64,000 nucleotides of DNA from Cyclobacterium sp. SYSU L10401 (GCF_010993705.1 NZ_WOFO01000004.1:310001-374000), one strand, 5' to 3'; numbered from the stretch's first letter, positions 9,358-19,174 are shown. Made by a program: numbers and translations. The notes: a model not told the origin generated them from the letters alone.

Positions 9358-10137
9358 TTATTCTTTTTTATGCAGGACATAAAACAAATCCAGGGCTTCT
9401 TCGGGATCATCCATTAACAGGTAATCTGTGTGCATAATTTCTTCCACCGATTTACCCTGCTTTTGATGCAATTTGTTGCGGTTAAACCGGTTGAGAATTT
9501 CATAGGGAATTTTCAAAAGTCCTGCCGGAAGGCGGTACTGCAGGTTGAGAAAATCCCATCTGGTTATTTTCTCTACCGAAATTCTATTGGCTTCATGGTA
9601 TTTCCATACCTTCTCATTTCCACCTATTCCTTTTGCTTCTACCTTATCAAACACCTTTAGGCACAAATCCCTAAGCTGAGCCGGCGTATATTCCCGGATA
9701 TGCCAGGGATTCCTGGAAAGGGAAAACCGGATATTCGGCGTTGAAATCAGGGCACAACCACCTGGTTTCAGTACCCTATAGATCTCCTGCAGGTACAGCA
9801 AATCATCCTGAATATGTTCGATTACCTGAAAACTGACCACCCAATCAAACGTATCGTTTTTCAGGCCCGGCATGGGTGGCAAAAGGGCCTGCTCAAAAAC
9901 AAAACCCGGGTGTTGCTTCCGAAGGGTCTCCAGTATCTCGCCGATTTTATCCAGGCCATGGTAATGATTGAGCAGGGGGCCCAAAACTTCCACTCCCCTT
10001 CCCTCACCACAGCCAATTTCCAACAAATCACCAGAAACATAATCCCTGGCGACAATGTAGGCTTTCAAAAGCCGTTGATGTATGGGGTTGTCACTGATCA
10101 ACTTATCGGAAGTAATTTCCGTTGTATAGGTAGCCAT
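9358..10137 (-). CDS. Class I SAM-dependent methyltransferase
   Basis: This 259-residue cytosolic methyltransferase has a clear S-adenosylmethionine-binding domain. Motif I is LLEIGCGEGRG at residues 38-48, motif IV is the WVVSFQVIEHIQDD segment near 103-116, and the post-motif YRVLKPGGCALISTPN lies near 124-140. This is the UbiE/ubiquinone-type (Methyltransf_11) arrangement. The C-terminal third is basic and specific to this protein. The target is unknown; small-molecule, lipid and sugar targets are all possible. It is transcribed away from the GWxTD gene with about 50 bases between the two starts. Confidence 0.9.
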   Translation of the reverse strand: MATYTTEITSDKLISDNPIHQRLLKAYIVARDYVSGDLLEIGCGEGRGVEVLGPLLNHYHGLDKIGEILETLRKQHPGFVFEQALLPPMPGLKNDTFDWVVSFQVIEHIQDDLLYLQEIYRVLKPGGCALISTPNIRFSLSRNPWHIREYTPAQLRDLCLKVFDKVEAKGIGGNEKVWKYHEANRISVEKITRWDFLNLQYRLPAGLLKIPYEILNRFNRNKLHQKQGKSVEEIMHTDYLLMDDPEEALDLFYVLHKKE

Positions 10138-10212
10138 TTAAAATTTTATTATTTTCAACAAAATTAAGGTTAATTTTTAAAACCAACTATGGAAACAATA
10201 AAGTCGTTGCAC

Positions 10213-11436
10213 ATGAAAAAAATAATTGGGTGTCTGGCCGTTTTATGCTTTTTATCGCTTTCGGTCCATGCACAAAACAACCTGCAAAGTATCAACCAAA
10301 ACCTGAGGTACTCCAGGTACTCCCGGATTTCGCTTAAAGTGATCCCCATAAAAACCGCAGAAAGAACTTTTACCCTGCAAATGGTTGCAGAAAAAATTGA
10401 AGAAGACCCTGATTTCGACAATTACCTATTTAGCTATACCATTGTCAATGGTTTTCAGCAAACCATCGCTGATGAGCAGGTGATCGCGCTGGACAGGGAC
10501 TTGCTGAAAGCCGACACCGACAGGCATTTCTACTTTGAGGAAACGGTGGAAATACCCGCAGATCAGGAGGAAGCTTATGTGATATTCAGGGCCCTCGATA
10601 CCCGGCAGGAAGACGAATACGTCTACCATGCTGACCTGATCAGCCCCTATGTGCCGGATCAACCGGGTTTTGGTGCCTATTTTGGAAATGACATACCCTT
10701 TGACCAGAATTTTTTGAATGTGGAAGAATCCCTCTTATTTAAAAGTGAGCAGGGAGTAAACCTGTACCGTTACTATTATCCGCGGGAATTCCCCCTGCCC
10801 TTACCTCCGATGGAGACCAACACACCGGAAATACCCAGGGAAACAGAAGTGGTGGATGACGGAAGTTTTCTGGTCAATGTACCTGTTCCATTTGAAAAAT
10901 CCGGTTACTATTACATACAGGCTGATACCAGTTCATCTTCGGGGCTGATGATTAAAACTGCCAGCCAGACCTTTCCCAGGGTGGCAACCTGGGAAGAAAT
11001 GATCCAAATGGTCACTTATATATCCACCCGCAAGGAACATGAAACGCTGCTGGCGGCAGAAAATAAAAAAACAGCCCTGGACGAATACTGGATCCGAATG
11101 ACCCGGGACGAAGAAACGGCCAAGGAATTGATCAAGGAATATTTCCGGCAAGTGGAATTTGCCAACATACTCTTTACAGATTTTAAGGAAGGCTGGGCCA
11201 CCGACCGGGGCATGATCTTTATCATTATGGGTCCTCCGCAGGAAGTTTACTTTGATAGGGACAAAGAAACCTGGGTATACCAGTCGCAGGATTCAAATTC
11301 AAAAATTACCTTTACCTTTGCCCGCATAAAAAATATTTTAACCCCCAATTATTACACCTTGAACCGATCCAGAGCCTACCAGCCGATTTGGTTCAAAAAC
11401 ATTACAGCATGGAGAAACGGAAGGATGGTTTTCTGA
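10213..11436 (+). CDS. GWxTD domain-containing exported protein
   Basis: This belongs to the GWxTD family, found mainly in Bacteroidota and Acidobacteriota and without assigned function. The motif GWATD followed by RGMIFIIMGPP lies near residues 324-339, and a downstream ETWVYQSQ strand completes the characteristic C-terminal domain. The signal peptide KKIIGCLAVLCFLSLSVHA-Q supports the ATG at 10213 over the upstream ATG at 10189. The N-terminal 250 residues look like beta-rich domains. The protein is probably periplasmic or on the outer membrane. Its stop overlaps the rlmB start by 28 bases, so the two are translationally linked. Confidence 0.87.
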   Translation: MKKIIGCLAVLCFLSLSVHAQNNLQSINQNLRYSRYSRISLKVIPIKTAERTFTLQMVAEKIEEDPDFDNYLFSYTIVNGFQQTIADEQVIALDRDLLKADTDRHFYFEETVEIPADQEEAYVIFRALDTRQEDEYVYHADLISPYVPDQPGFGAYFGNDIPFDQNFLNVEESLLFKSEQGVNLYRYYYPREFPLPLPPMETNTPEIPRETEVVDDGSFLVNVPVPFEKSGYYYIQADTSSSSGLMIKTASQTFPRVATWEEMIQMVTYISTRKEHETLLAAENKKTALDEYWIRMTRDEETAKELIKEYFRQVEFANILFTDFKEGWATDRGMIFIIMGPPQEVYFDRDKETWVYQSQDSNSKITFTFARIKNILTPNYYTLNRSRAYQPIWFKNITAWRNGRMVF

Positions 11437-12191
11437 TCGACAGAAATGACAACCAAAAAGATTACCTCTTTGGCATCAGGCCCATTATGGAGGCTTTTAA
11501 TGCGGACCAGCAGATAGATAAAATTTTGGTCAACAAGGAATTGAAAGGTGACTTGTTAAAGGAATTACTGGGTACTGCCAGGGAAAAAAAAATACCTGTC
11601 ACCAAGGTACCAGAAAGCAAGCTGAACCGCATCACAAGGAAAAATCACCAGGGAGTCGTGGCCTATATTTCATCGATTGCCTATGCGTCTCTGGACAATG
11701 TGGTAGATGGCTGCTACACCAGCGGCGTAGCGCCCCTCATCCTGATGCTGGACCGGGTGACTGATGTCAGGAACTTCGGGGCCATTGCCAGAACTGCTGA
11801 GGTGGCGGGTGTTCATGCCATTGTCATCCCCGAAAAAAGCAGTGCCCAAATCAATTCCGATGCCGTCAAAACTTCAGCAGGGGCTTTGAATTTTATACCA
11901 GTTAGCCGGGAAAGAAATCTGTATTATGCCTTGAAAGACCTGAAGAAATCAGGCCTCAACGTGGTGGGGGTTACCGAAAAAACAGACCGGGCAATGTACG
12001 AGGCAGACCTAACGCTGCCCACCGTCCTGGTAGTGGGTTCAGAGGAGGACGGAATATCTGAAGAGCTCATGGAGCTGTGTGATGAATTTGTAAAAATACC
12101 TGTCATGGGAAAAATAGAAAGTCTGAATGTATCGGTAGCTACCGGCATCGTCATCTATGAAGCTGTCCGGCAGAGAAATAAACCTGCCTGA
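11409..12191 (+). CDS. rlmB: 23S rRNA 2'-O-ribose methyltransferase RlmB (TrmH/SpoU family)
   Basis: This cytosolic SPOUT-class enzyme methylates a ribose of 23S rRNA (G2251 in E. coli) from S-adenosylmethionine. The N-terminal substrate-binding domain includes LFGIRPIMEAF. The catalytic SPOUT domain has motif 1 LDRVTDVRNFGAIARTAE (N and R conserved), motif 2 VLVVGSEEDGISEEL and motif 3 IPVMGKIESLNVSVATGIVIYE with its knot-forming NVSVA. At 260 residues it is near the family's usual length. The ATG at 11409 lies inside the end of the GWxTD gene; a TTG at 11388 is possible but less likely. It precedes rmuC by 19 bases in an apparent three-gene operon. Confidence 0.93.
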   Translation: MEKRKDGFLIDRNDNQKDYLFGIRPIMEAFNADQQIDKILVNKELKGDLLKELLGTAREKKIPVTKVPESKLNRITRKNHQGVVAYISSIAYASLDNVVDGCYTSGVAPLILMLDRVTDVRNFGAIARTAEVAGVHAIVIPEKSSAQINSDAVKTSAGALNFIPVSRERNLYYALKDLKKSGLNVVGVTEKTDRAMYEADLTLPTVLVVGSEEDGISEELMELCDEFVKIPVMGKIESLNVSVATGIVIYEAVRQRNKPA

Positions 12192-12210
12192 ATAACAACA
12201 AATACTGCTT

Positions 12211-13560
12211 ATGGGAATAGAATCGGTAGCCTTGATCATCATGGGAATTGCCCTGGCAGCAATGGCCTTCACCAGCTATCAGAGCTTTAAAAAAAGCTCT
12301 GCCCTGCAGGAACATGTCAGGGACTTGACCATGGAAAGAGACAGCCTGAAAGAAACCCGGCAACTGCTCCGCGATAACCTGAACCGGCAACTCAACCAAA
12401 ACGATAGCCAAACAGCCGTCATCACAAGATTGGAAAGGGAAAAGTACCAATTGGGACTGGACAAAAACAAATTGGAGTCCCAGCTGCACTATCTCGGCGA
12501 AAAGCTGGCTTTTCAGGAGCAGGAACTCGAAAAGATGGGGAAAAAATTTCATCAGGAATTTGAACTCCTGGCCAATAAAATCATGGAGGAGAAATCTGTG
12601 AAATTCTCCTTACAGAACCAGGAAAACATCGAAAGGATTCTGAGCCCGCTGGGAAAAGACCTGGAGGCATTTAAAAAACAGGTACAGGAAACCTATTCCA
12701 TGGAATCCAAAGAGCGTTTTTCCCTGGAGCGAAAAGTAAAGGAGCTGGCCGAACTCAACCAGCAGATCAGCCAGGAAGCCAGAAACCTCACCAATGCCCT
12801 GAAGGGCAATGCCAAAATCAGGGGCAACTGGGGTGAAGCCATCCTGGAGACCATCCTGCAAAATTCAGGCCTGGAAAGAGACAGGCATTACAGCGTACAG
12901 GGATTTTTAAAAGACGATGCAGGCCATCCCTTACTGGGGCTGGATGGAAAAAAAATGCAGCCTGATGTGATCGTTCATTATCCGGACAACAAGAAGGTCA
13001 TCATAGATGCTAAAGTATCCCTACTGGCGTACGAGAAATACAGCAGTGCCACTGCAGAACCCGAACAAAAAAGTGCGCTGGAAATGCACGTGAAGGCCGT
13101 TAAGACCCACATTGACCAATTATCGGGCAAACAATATGAGGCCTACGCCAGGGCCCTGGACTTTGTCATCATGTTTGTGCCCCTGGAAGCAGCCTATATC
13201 GTGGCCCTGCAGGCTGATTCCCAACTTTGGGAATATGCCTATAAAAAGCGGGTATTGCTGATCAGCAGTAGCAACCTGATTGCTGCACTGAAAATGATCA
13301 AAGACCTGTGGATACGGGACGATCAATCCAAAAATGCGCTGGAAATTGCAGATAGAGGCGGTCGCATGTACGATAAGTTTGCCTCCTTTTTAGGGAATCT
13401 GGAAGACATAGGCAAACACCTTGAAAAATCTCAGGACAGCTACCATTCGGCCTTAAAACAGCTGAAAACGGGAAAAGGCAACCTGGTCTCACAGGCTGAA
13501 AAATTGAAAAACCTGGGTATCAACGCCCGGCAGCAAATCGCCGATTCCGGAAAAAACTAA
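12211..13560 (+). CDS. rmuC: DNA recombination protein RmuC
   Basis: This is an RmuC-family protein, associated with limiting recombination at inverted repeats in E. coli. A short N-terminal hydrophobic anchor (residues 5-20) is followed by a long coiled coil (about 25-190, rich in E, K, L and Q). The RmuC nuclease-like domain begins with KGNAKIRGNWGEAILETIL (about 196-214), continues with the QPDVIVHYPDNKKVIIDAKVS core typical of restriction-endonuclease-like folds, and has the conserved DFVIMFVPLEAAY segment. The length of 449 is normal. It follows rlmB closely and ends 4 bases into the opposing SprT-like gene. Confidence 0.94.
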   Translation: MGIESVALIIMGIALAAMAFTSYQSFKKSSALQEHVRDLTMERDSLKETRQLLRDNLNRQLNQNDSQTAVITRLEREKYQLGLDKNKLESQLHYLGEKLAFQEQELEKMGKKFHQEFELLANKIMEEKSVKFSLQNQENIERILSPLGKDLEAFKKQVQETYSMESKERFSLERKVKELAELNQQISQEARNLTNALKGNAKIRGNWGEAILETILQNSGLERDRHYSVQGFLKDDAGHPLLGLDGKKMQPDVIVHYPDNKKVIIDAKVSLLAYEKYSSATAEPEQKSALEMHVKAVKTHIDQLSGKQYEAYARALDFVIMFVPLEAAYIVALQADSQLWEYAYKKRVLLISSSNLIAALKMIKDLWIRDDQSKNALEIADRGGRMYDKFASFLGNLEDIGKHLEKSQDSYHSALKQLKTGKGNLVSQAEKLKNLGINARQQIADSGKN

Positions 13561-14201
13561 AAAGGAAATTCCCCCTCACCGGCTTTTTCTACCACCTCCG
13601 CATGCCTGGAAATCAGGTATCTTCTGCCTGTGGCCAATTCCCGGCACAATACCCTGGACCTTTTGGTCTCCAGCTTTTCAAAAATCCTGGCCCTCAAACC
13701 AAATTGAGCTCCCGGCTTCAGGTCGCCCAATAACACCCCAGTGTATGCAGCAGGATGCCTATCATACTTCTTCAGCTCCTTCATTAAAAAAAAGTCGGCC
13801 CCGGTACTTGCTTTGGGATTACTCATGTACAGGCGAAGCGGGATCAATACATCCATGGGGAAAATATTTTTATGTAGCAAAGGAGCCATCAAAAAACGAA
13901 AAGACTGCTTCCATTCCGGCCCATGAGGTTTGATTCCATCCCCCTGGTATTTACTAAATACGCGGTGATGGGCTACTTCATGCACAAAAGTGATCAAAAA
14001 CTGGTAGGGATTCAAATCATGATTGATGGTGATCTTTTGGATTTTTTGTCCCTTCCTATATCGGAAATCACCCAATTTGGAGATCCTGGACCTGGTGATC
14101 TCAAAGTGAAAGGGCTCTTCTTCCCAGAGGGCGAAGCAATAGGGAATGGCCTTTTCCGGCACCCGGCTATCCAATATTTTATTCCAGTCTGCTTTGGTCA
14201 T
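13557..14201 (-). CDS. SprT-like zinc metalloprotein
   Basis: This is a SprT-domain protein related to SprT/Spartan proteases. The zinc motif HEVAH is at residues 74-78, with a likely third ligand H93 in KPHGPEWK. The catalytic E75 is intact. The second half (about 120-214) holds a small beta-rich region where other SprT proteins have a zinc ribbon, but the usual cysteine pairs are missing. Family members elsewhere cut DNA-protein crosslinks; this role is an inference here, although the neighbouring rmuC also concerns DNA. The gene is tail-to-tail with rmuC, overlapping by three to four bases. Confidence 0.85.
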   Translation of the reverse strand: MTKADWNKILDSRVPEKAIPYCFALWEEEPFHFEITRSRISKLGDFRYRKGQKIQKITINHDLNPYQFLITFVHEVAHHRVFSKYQGDGIKPHGPEWKQSFRFLMAPLLHKNIFPMDVLIPLRLYMSNPKASTGADFFLMKELKKYDRHPAAYTGVLLGDLKPGAQFGLRARIFEKLETKRSRVLCRELATGRRYLISRHAEVVEKAGEGEFPF

Positions 14202-14503
14202 TAGCTAAGAATTAACCGGTCAAAAATAGCAGTTTAAAATGAATCGATAAAACCCCATCCCTGAAAAAGTGGGTTGGCTATGATTGAAACTGATGAGGCC
14301 TGAACTACCAATCTGTAAATAAATTCGGTCTGAAAAAAAGAATCAATACGCCCGTCACTGGTTCAAAGTGGATTAGAACTGCCAAATAAAACGATAAATA
14401 AAAATTATTTAGACAATCGTTTGCATAGCTGACTTTATTTTATAAAATTATTCGGCAATAACAAGTATAGTCCAAATCTGAAGGACCCAAAACCCAAAAT
14501 GCC
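14202..14503. other. Intergenic region upstream of the KOR operon
   Basis: This stretch of 302 bases separates divergent genes and should carry the promoter of the four-gene oxidoreductase region. A weak hairpin (AACCC at 14251-14255 with GGGTT at 14271-14275) is visible. No exact TAnnTTTG box, open frame or recognised riboswitch was found. Confidence 0.4.
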
Positions 14504-16285
14504 ATGAAACCTACCGATACCCGTGACCCGGAGTATTACCACAAAGTGGTGGACTGCCAATATGCCTGTCCTGCCCACACCCCTGTGCCGGAATACATCC
14601 GCAAAATCGCAGCAGAAAAATACACTGAAGCCTACATGATCAATTGGGAATCCAATGTATTCCCTGGGATTCTTGGCCGAACCTGCGACAGGCCCTGTGA
14701 ACCTGCCTGCCGCAGGGGTCGGGTGGAAGAAGAACCCGTGGCCATTTGCCGGTTAAAGCGGGTAGCTGCAGATAACAAGGGAGACGTACAGTCCCTGATG
14801 CCTCAGGCACCCTTCCCGTCAAATGGCAAAAAGATTGCCCTGATCGGAGGAGGCCCCGCCTCTCTCAGCGTTGCCCGGGATCTGGCCCCCTTGGGTTATG
14901 AAATCCACCTCTTCGATGAGCAGATCGCCGGCGGAGGCATGATGCGCAGCCAAATCCCTGCTTTTCGCCTGCCCGAAGAAGTATTGAATGAAGAAGTGGG
15001 GTACATACTGAACCTGGGCATTCATACCCAGTTCATGACTTATGTGGAAAGCCTGAAAGAAGTGCTGGAGAAAGATTATGATGCGGTATTTGTAGGTACT
15101 GGTGCCCCCAGGGGACGTGACCTGCCCAAATTACCCGGCAGGAAAGAGGGAGATGAGCACATCCACATCGGGATAGAGTGGCTGGCAGGAGTGGCCTTTG
15201 AGCATATCGACAAAATAGGTAAAAAGGTGATCGTCCTGGGAGGAGGAAACACTGCCATGGATTGTTGCCGGACTTCCAGAAGGCTGGGCGGCGAAAGTGT
15301 CAAGGTGGTGGTCAGAAGTCCATTCAAAGACATGAAAGCTTCCCCCTGGGAAAAAGAAGATGCCATGCATGAGGACATTGAAATATTTGATAACCATGTG
15401 CCGCTGAGCTTTGAAGTTGAGAACGGAAAACTCATCGGAATGAAATTTCAACGGGTAAAAGCAGTATATGACGATAGCGGCAAACGAAAATTGATTCCTA
15501 CCGGAGAACCTGACGTGTTCATTGAGGCAGACGAGGTTTTGATCGCCATTGGTCAGGAAAACAGCTTCCCCTGGATAGAAAGGGATTTAGGGCTCAAATT
15601 TAATGAATGGGACATGCCTGAAGTGGATAAGGTCACTTTTCAGTCCACCCATCCCAAGGTGTTTTTCGGAGGGGATGCTGCCTTCGGCCCGGAAAATGTA
15701 ATCACTGCCGTAGCCCATGGACACCAGGCTGCGGTATCCATGCATTTGTTTTGTCAGGGAAAAGACATCAGCCAAAGACCTGCTCCCTATACCAAACTTT
15801 TTAGCACCAAAATGGGCATCCACGAATGGAGTTATGACAGTCCGGTGACCATTGATCAACGCTACCTGGTACCCCAGGCAGAAAAATCCATCACCTTGCT
15901 GGACCGGAGAAAAGAAGTAGAGCTGGGATTTGATTTGCCCACGGGTTACAAAGAAGCCCAACGCTGTTTGAATTGTGATGTACAGACGGAATTTACTGCT
16001 GACCGTTGCATAGAATGCGATGCCTGCATGGACATATGCCCCACCTCTTGTATTACATTCACCGCAAATGAGGAAGATGAGGACCAATTAAGGCAAAACT
16101 TGTTGGTACCAGCAACGGATAAATCACAGGACATCCTGGTTTCGGAAACCTTGAAAACCGGCCGGGTGATGGTCAAAGATGAGGATGTCTGTCTTCACTG
16201 CGGACTCTGTGCGGAACGCTGCCCCACCTCCGCCTGGGACATGCAGCAATTTTTCTATAGCGTAACCAAAGCAGAAAACATATGA
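14504..16285 (+). CDS. NAD(P)H-dependent FAD oxidoreductase with two [4Fe-4S] ferredoxin clusters (GltD-like)
   Basis: This resembles the glutamate synthase small subunit and NfnB-type electron carriers. The N-terminus has a cysteine-rich Fe-S region (CQYACPAHTPVP and CDRPCEPACRRGR). The FAD site (IALIGGGPASLSVARDLA) lies near residues 108-125 and the NAD(P) site (VIVLGGGNTAMDCC) near 242-255. The C-terminal quarter is a two-cluster ferredoxin with CIECDACMDICPTSC and CLHCGLCAERCP. The length of 593 fits this fused form. The gene overlaps korA by 4 bases, so it most likely passes electrons between NAD(P)H and the 2-oxoacid oxidoreductase, directly or through ferredoxin. The nicotinamide preferred and the direction of flow are not certain. 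Confidence 0.88.
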   Translation: MKPTDTRDPEYYHKVVDCQYACPAHTPVPEYIRKIAAEKYTEAYMINWESNVFPGILGRTCDRPCEPACRRGRVEEEPVAICRLKRVAADNKGDVQSLMPQAPFPSNGKKIALIGGGPASLSVARDLAPLGYEIHLFDEQIAGGGMMRSQIPAFRLPEEVLNEEVGYILNLGIHTQFMTYVESLKEVLEKDYDAVFVGTGAPRGRDLPKLPGRKEGDEHIHIGIEWLAGVAFEHIDKIGKKVIVLGGGNTAMDCCRTSRRLGGESVKVVVRSPFKDMKASPWEKEDAMHEDIEIFDNHVPLSFEVENGKLIGMKFQRVKAVYDDSGKRKLIPTGEPDVFIEADEVLIAIGQENSFPWIERDLGLKFNEWDMPEVDKVTFQSTHPKVFFGGDAAFGPENVITAVAHGHQAAVSMHLFCQGKDISQRPAPYTKLFSTKMGIHEWSYDSPVTIDQRYLVPQAEKSITLLDRRKEVELGFDLPTGYKEAQRCLNCDVQTEFTADRCIECDACMDICPTSCITFTANEEDEDQLRQNLLVPATDKSQDILVSETLKTGRVMVKDEDVCLHCGLCAERCPTSAWDMQQFFYSVTKAENI

Positions 16286-18147
16286 GCATGCAGCAAGCCA
16301 TTTCCAGGCCCAGAGCCCGGATAAACAATTTTGTCGCCCGCTTTGCCAATGTGAATGGTACCGGTTCGGCCAGTGCCAATTTTCTTTTTGCCAAAGCCAT
16401 CTTCAGGATGGGCATACCGGTGACACCCAAAAACATCTTCCCCTCCAATATACAGGGATTACCCACCTGGTACGAGGTGAGGGTAAGTGAAAAAGGGTAT
16501 CTGGGTCGCAGGGAAGGCATTGACCTGCTGGTGGCTGTCAATGCCCAGAGCATGAAGCAGGATATTGAAAGTGTACGGACAGGCGGCTATCTGGTCTACG
16601 ACAGCACCAAAAAGCTGGCTCCCGACCTGATACGGGAAGACATCCATTACCTGGGCATCCCCATGATGGAACTGGCCAACGAAAATTTCAGTAATCCCCG
16701 ACAGCGGCAGCTGTTCAAAAACATCATTTATGTAGGTGCCCTGTCCGTGCTGCTGCAGATCGAGTTTGAGGTGTTGGAAACCCTGCTCAGGGAACAATTT
16801 GCAGGAAAAGAAAAACTCATTGCCCCCAATATCACTGCCCTGAAACTGGGCATGAATTATGTCCGGGATCATTTTGACTACCCCCTGGATTTTTACCTGG
16901 AAAGAAGGGACCTGGTCAGGGATAAAATTATGGTAGATGGCAACACAGCCTGCGGTCTGGGTGCTGTCTATGGAGGAGCAACGGTAATGGCCTGGTATCC
17001 CATCACGCCTTCTACCTCTGTGGCGGAAGCGTTTGAAAAATTTGCTTCCCAATACCGGCTGGACCCAGATACCGGGAAACACCTTTATGCCGTGGTACAG
17101 GCAGAAGATGAGCTGGCCGCCATGGGTATGGTCATCGGAGCGAATTGGAACGGGGCCAGAGCGCTTACTGCTACCAGTGGACCCGGGGTTTCCCTGATGA
17201 ACGAATTCATAGGCCTGGCCTACTTTGCGGAAGTTCCGGCCGTATTGATAGATGTACAGCGGGCAGGACCCAGCACAGGCATGCCTACCCGTACCCAGCA
17301 ATCCGACATCACACTGGCGGCCTATGCCTCTCATGGGGATACCCGGCACCCTTTGCTGTTTCCCGCTTCTCCGGAAGAATGTTTCCGGATGACAGCAGCT
17401 TGTTTTGACCTGGCTGACCGACTGCAAACACCGGTAATCCTGATGACTGATCTGGATCTGGGCATGAACGATCACATGAGTGCCCCCTTCCAATGGGACG
17501 AAAGCCGAAAATATGACCGGGGCAAAGTCCTGAATAAGGAAGAATTGGACGCCATGGGCCGGTATGGCCGGTACCTGGACAATGAGGGAGATGGTATCCC
17601 CTACCGGACCTACCCCGGTACCCACCCATCCAAAGGTGCCTTTACTACCAGGGGAACTTCCAGGGATGAATATGCAGTCTATACAGAAGACAGCGCAGCC
17701 TACCAACGCAATATGGACCGGCTGCAGACCAAATGGGAAACCGCTAAAAAAATCGTACCCACAGCCCAGTTTTACCAGGAAAGCAATCAAAGCGAAATAG
17801 GCATGCTCTTTTTTGGTACCTCCACCTATTCATCAGAGGAGGCAAAAGAAATCCTGGAAGAAAAAGAAGTCCAATTGGATGCCATCCGCATCAAAGCATT
17901 TCCATTCGGAACTGAAACAGAAGCCTTTATCCGCTCCCACAAGCTGGTATTCATCATCGAACAAAACCGGGATGGTCAGCTCCGAAGCCTGATCATCAAT
18001 GAAATGCAAATGAACCCAAAGAAATTGGTATCCGTGCTGAATTACGATGGCATGCCCATTACTGCCGATCACATTGCCTTGCAGATTTCCGATTATTTGA
18101 AGCAAAAAAACGCCGTGCCCCATGACTTATCTGAAACCCTTATTTAG
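16282..18147 (+). CDS. korA: 2-oxoacid:ferredoxin oxidoreductase, fused gamma-alpha subunit
   Basis: This large subunit oxidises a 2-oxoacid, probably 2-oxoglutarate, to an acyl-CoA with ferredoxin, or runs the reverse carboxylation. The gamma domain (about 15-200) starts with VARFANVNGTGSASANFLFAK. The alpha domain contains the pyrimidine-binding segment MAWYPITPSTSVAEAFEKFA, then VQAEDELAAMGMVIGANWNG and GVSLMNEFIGLAYFAEVPAV. The 621-residue gamma-alpha fusion is the common KorA form in Bacteroidota. It overlaps both neighbours (4 bases with the FAD oxidoreductase, 26 with korB), so the three genes form one tightly coupled operon. 2-oxoglutarate as substrate is inferred from the adjacent isocitrate dehydrogenase. 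Confidence 0.92.
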   Translation: MSMQQAISRPRARINNFVARFANVNGTGSASANFLFAKAIFRMGIPVTPKNIFPSNIQGLPTWYEVRVSEKGYLGRREGIDLLVAVNAQSMKQDIESVRTGGYLVYDSTKKLAPDLIREDIHYLGIPMMELANENFSNPRQRQLFKNIIYVGALSVLLQIEFEVLETLLREQFAGKEKLIAPNITALKLGMNYVRDHFDYPLDFYLERRDLVRDKIMVDGNTACGLGAVYGGATVMAWYPITPSTSVAEAFEKFASQYRLDPDTGKHLYAVVQAEDELAAMGMVIGANWNGARALTATSGPGVSLMNEFIGLAYFAEVPAVLIDVQRAGPSTGMPTRTQQSDITLAAYASHGDTRHPLLFPASPEECFRMTAACFDLADRLQTPVILMTDLDLGMNDHMSAPFQWDESRKYDRGKVLNKEELDAMGRYGRYLDNEGDGIPYRTYPGTHPSKGAFTTRGTSRDEYAVYTEDSAAYQRNMDRLQTKWETAKKIVPTAQFYQESNQSEIGMLFFGTSTYSSEEAKEILEEKEVQLDAIRIKAFPFGTETEAFIRSHKLVFIIEQNRDGQLRSLIINEMQMNPKKLVSVLNYDGMPITADHIALQISDYLKQKNAVPHDLSETLI

Positions 18148-19174
18148 ACACCCAAAACTGCCCAAAAACAAAATTGGGTATACCCTTAAAGAATACGAGG
18201 GCACCATTTCCACCCTTTGTGCAGGCTGTGGTCACGACAGCATCAGTGCCACCATCGTGCAGGCCTGCTTTGAGTTGTCCATAGAACCCCACCTGGTGGC
18301 CAAAATATCGGGCATCGGCTGCTCTTCCAAAACGCCGGCCTATTTTCTGGGTAATTCTCACGGATTTAATTCGGTACATGGACGCATGCCATCGGTAGCC
18401 ACCGGTGCTAACCTGGCCAATAAAGACATGGTGTATTTTGGGGTTTCCGGAGATGGGGATACCGCCTCCATCGGCATGGGACAGTTTGTCCATGTCATCC
18501 GCAGAAACCTGAACATGGTATATATCGTCATGAACAACGGCTGTTATGGCCTCACCAAAGGACAAGACTCGGCCACAGCTGATGTGGGATCGGCCAGCAA
18601 ATCGGGACACATCAATCCCTTTCAGCCGGTAGACCTGGCCAGCCTGGCCGTGGAACTTGGGGCGACCTTTGTTGCGCAGAGCTTTAGTGGAGACAAGCAG
18701 CAATTGGTACCCCTGATCAAGGCAGCCATCCAACACAAGGGACTGGCATTTATCAATGTGATGTCTCCCTGCGTGACGTTTAACAACAATCCGGGCTCCA
18801 CCAAATCCTACGATTATGTCCGGGAACACATGCATGCTACGGGTACGCTGGATTTTGTTCCTGAAAGGGAGGCCATCAATGCATCCTATGCAGCAGGAAC
18901 GGATACAGCTGTTACTTTACACGATGGCACCACCATGCGATTGCACAAACTGGCTCCGGAGTGGGATCCCGAAGACCGGCTTTCTGCCGTCAATGCACTG
19001 CAGCAGGCGCGGGCAAAAAACGAAATATTGACCGGCCTGCTGTACATCAATACTGTGTTTGGTGACCTGCATGATATCCTGAACACTACAGACAGGGCCT
19101 TCAATACGCTAGCAGAGAAAGCCCTCTGTCCGGGGGAAGAGCAACTGCAGACCATCAACGCAGGCTTTCGATAA
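18122..19174 (+). CDS. korB: 2-oxoacid:ferredoxin oxidoreductase, beta subunit
   Basis: This is the thiamine diphosphate and iron-sulfur subunit that partners KorA. Cluster ligands C33 and C36 (CAGC) and C67 (IGCSS) are visible, with a further cysteine in MSPCVTFN. The thiamine diphosphate/Mg motif is GDGDTASIGMGQFVHVIRRN followed by MNNGCYGLTKGQ. The length of 350 residues is normal. Its start lies 26 bases inside korA. Downstream, 111 bases separate it from the isocitrate dehydrogenase gene, with an AT-rich inverted repeat between them (19194-19203 with 19233-19242). Confidence 0.94.
   Translation: MTYLKPLFRHPKLPKNKIGYTLKEYEGTISTLCAGCGHDSISATIVQACFELSIEPHLVAKISGIGCSSKTPAYFLGNSHGFNSVHGRMPSVATGANLANKDMVYFGVSGDGDTASIGMGQFVHVIRRNLNMVYIVMNNGCYGLTKGQDSATADVGSASKSGHINPFQPVDLASLAVELGATFVAQSFSGDKQQLVPLIKAAIQHKGLAFINVMSPCVTFNNNPGSTKSYDYVREHMHATGTLDFVPEREAINASYAAGTDTAVTLHDGTTMRLHKLAPEWDPEDRLSAVNALQQARAKNEILTGLLYINTVFGDLHDILNTTDRAFNTLAEKALCPGEEQLQTINAGFR

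Noticed and set aside
16459-17790. A 443-codon open frame antisense to korA.
   Set aside because: It lacks any recognisable motif, while the plus strand carries full korA motifs over the same stretch; long antisense frames are expected in codon-biased genes.
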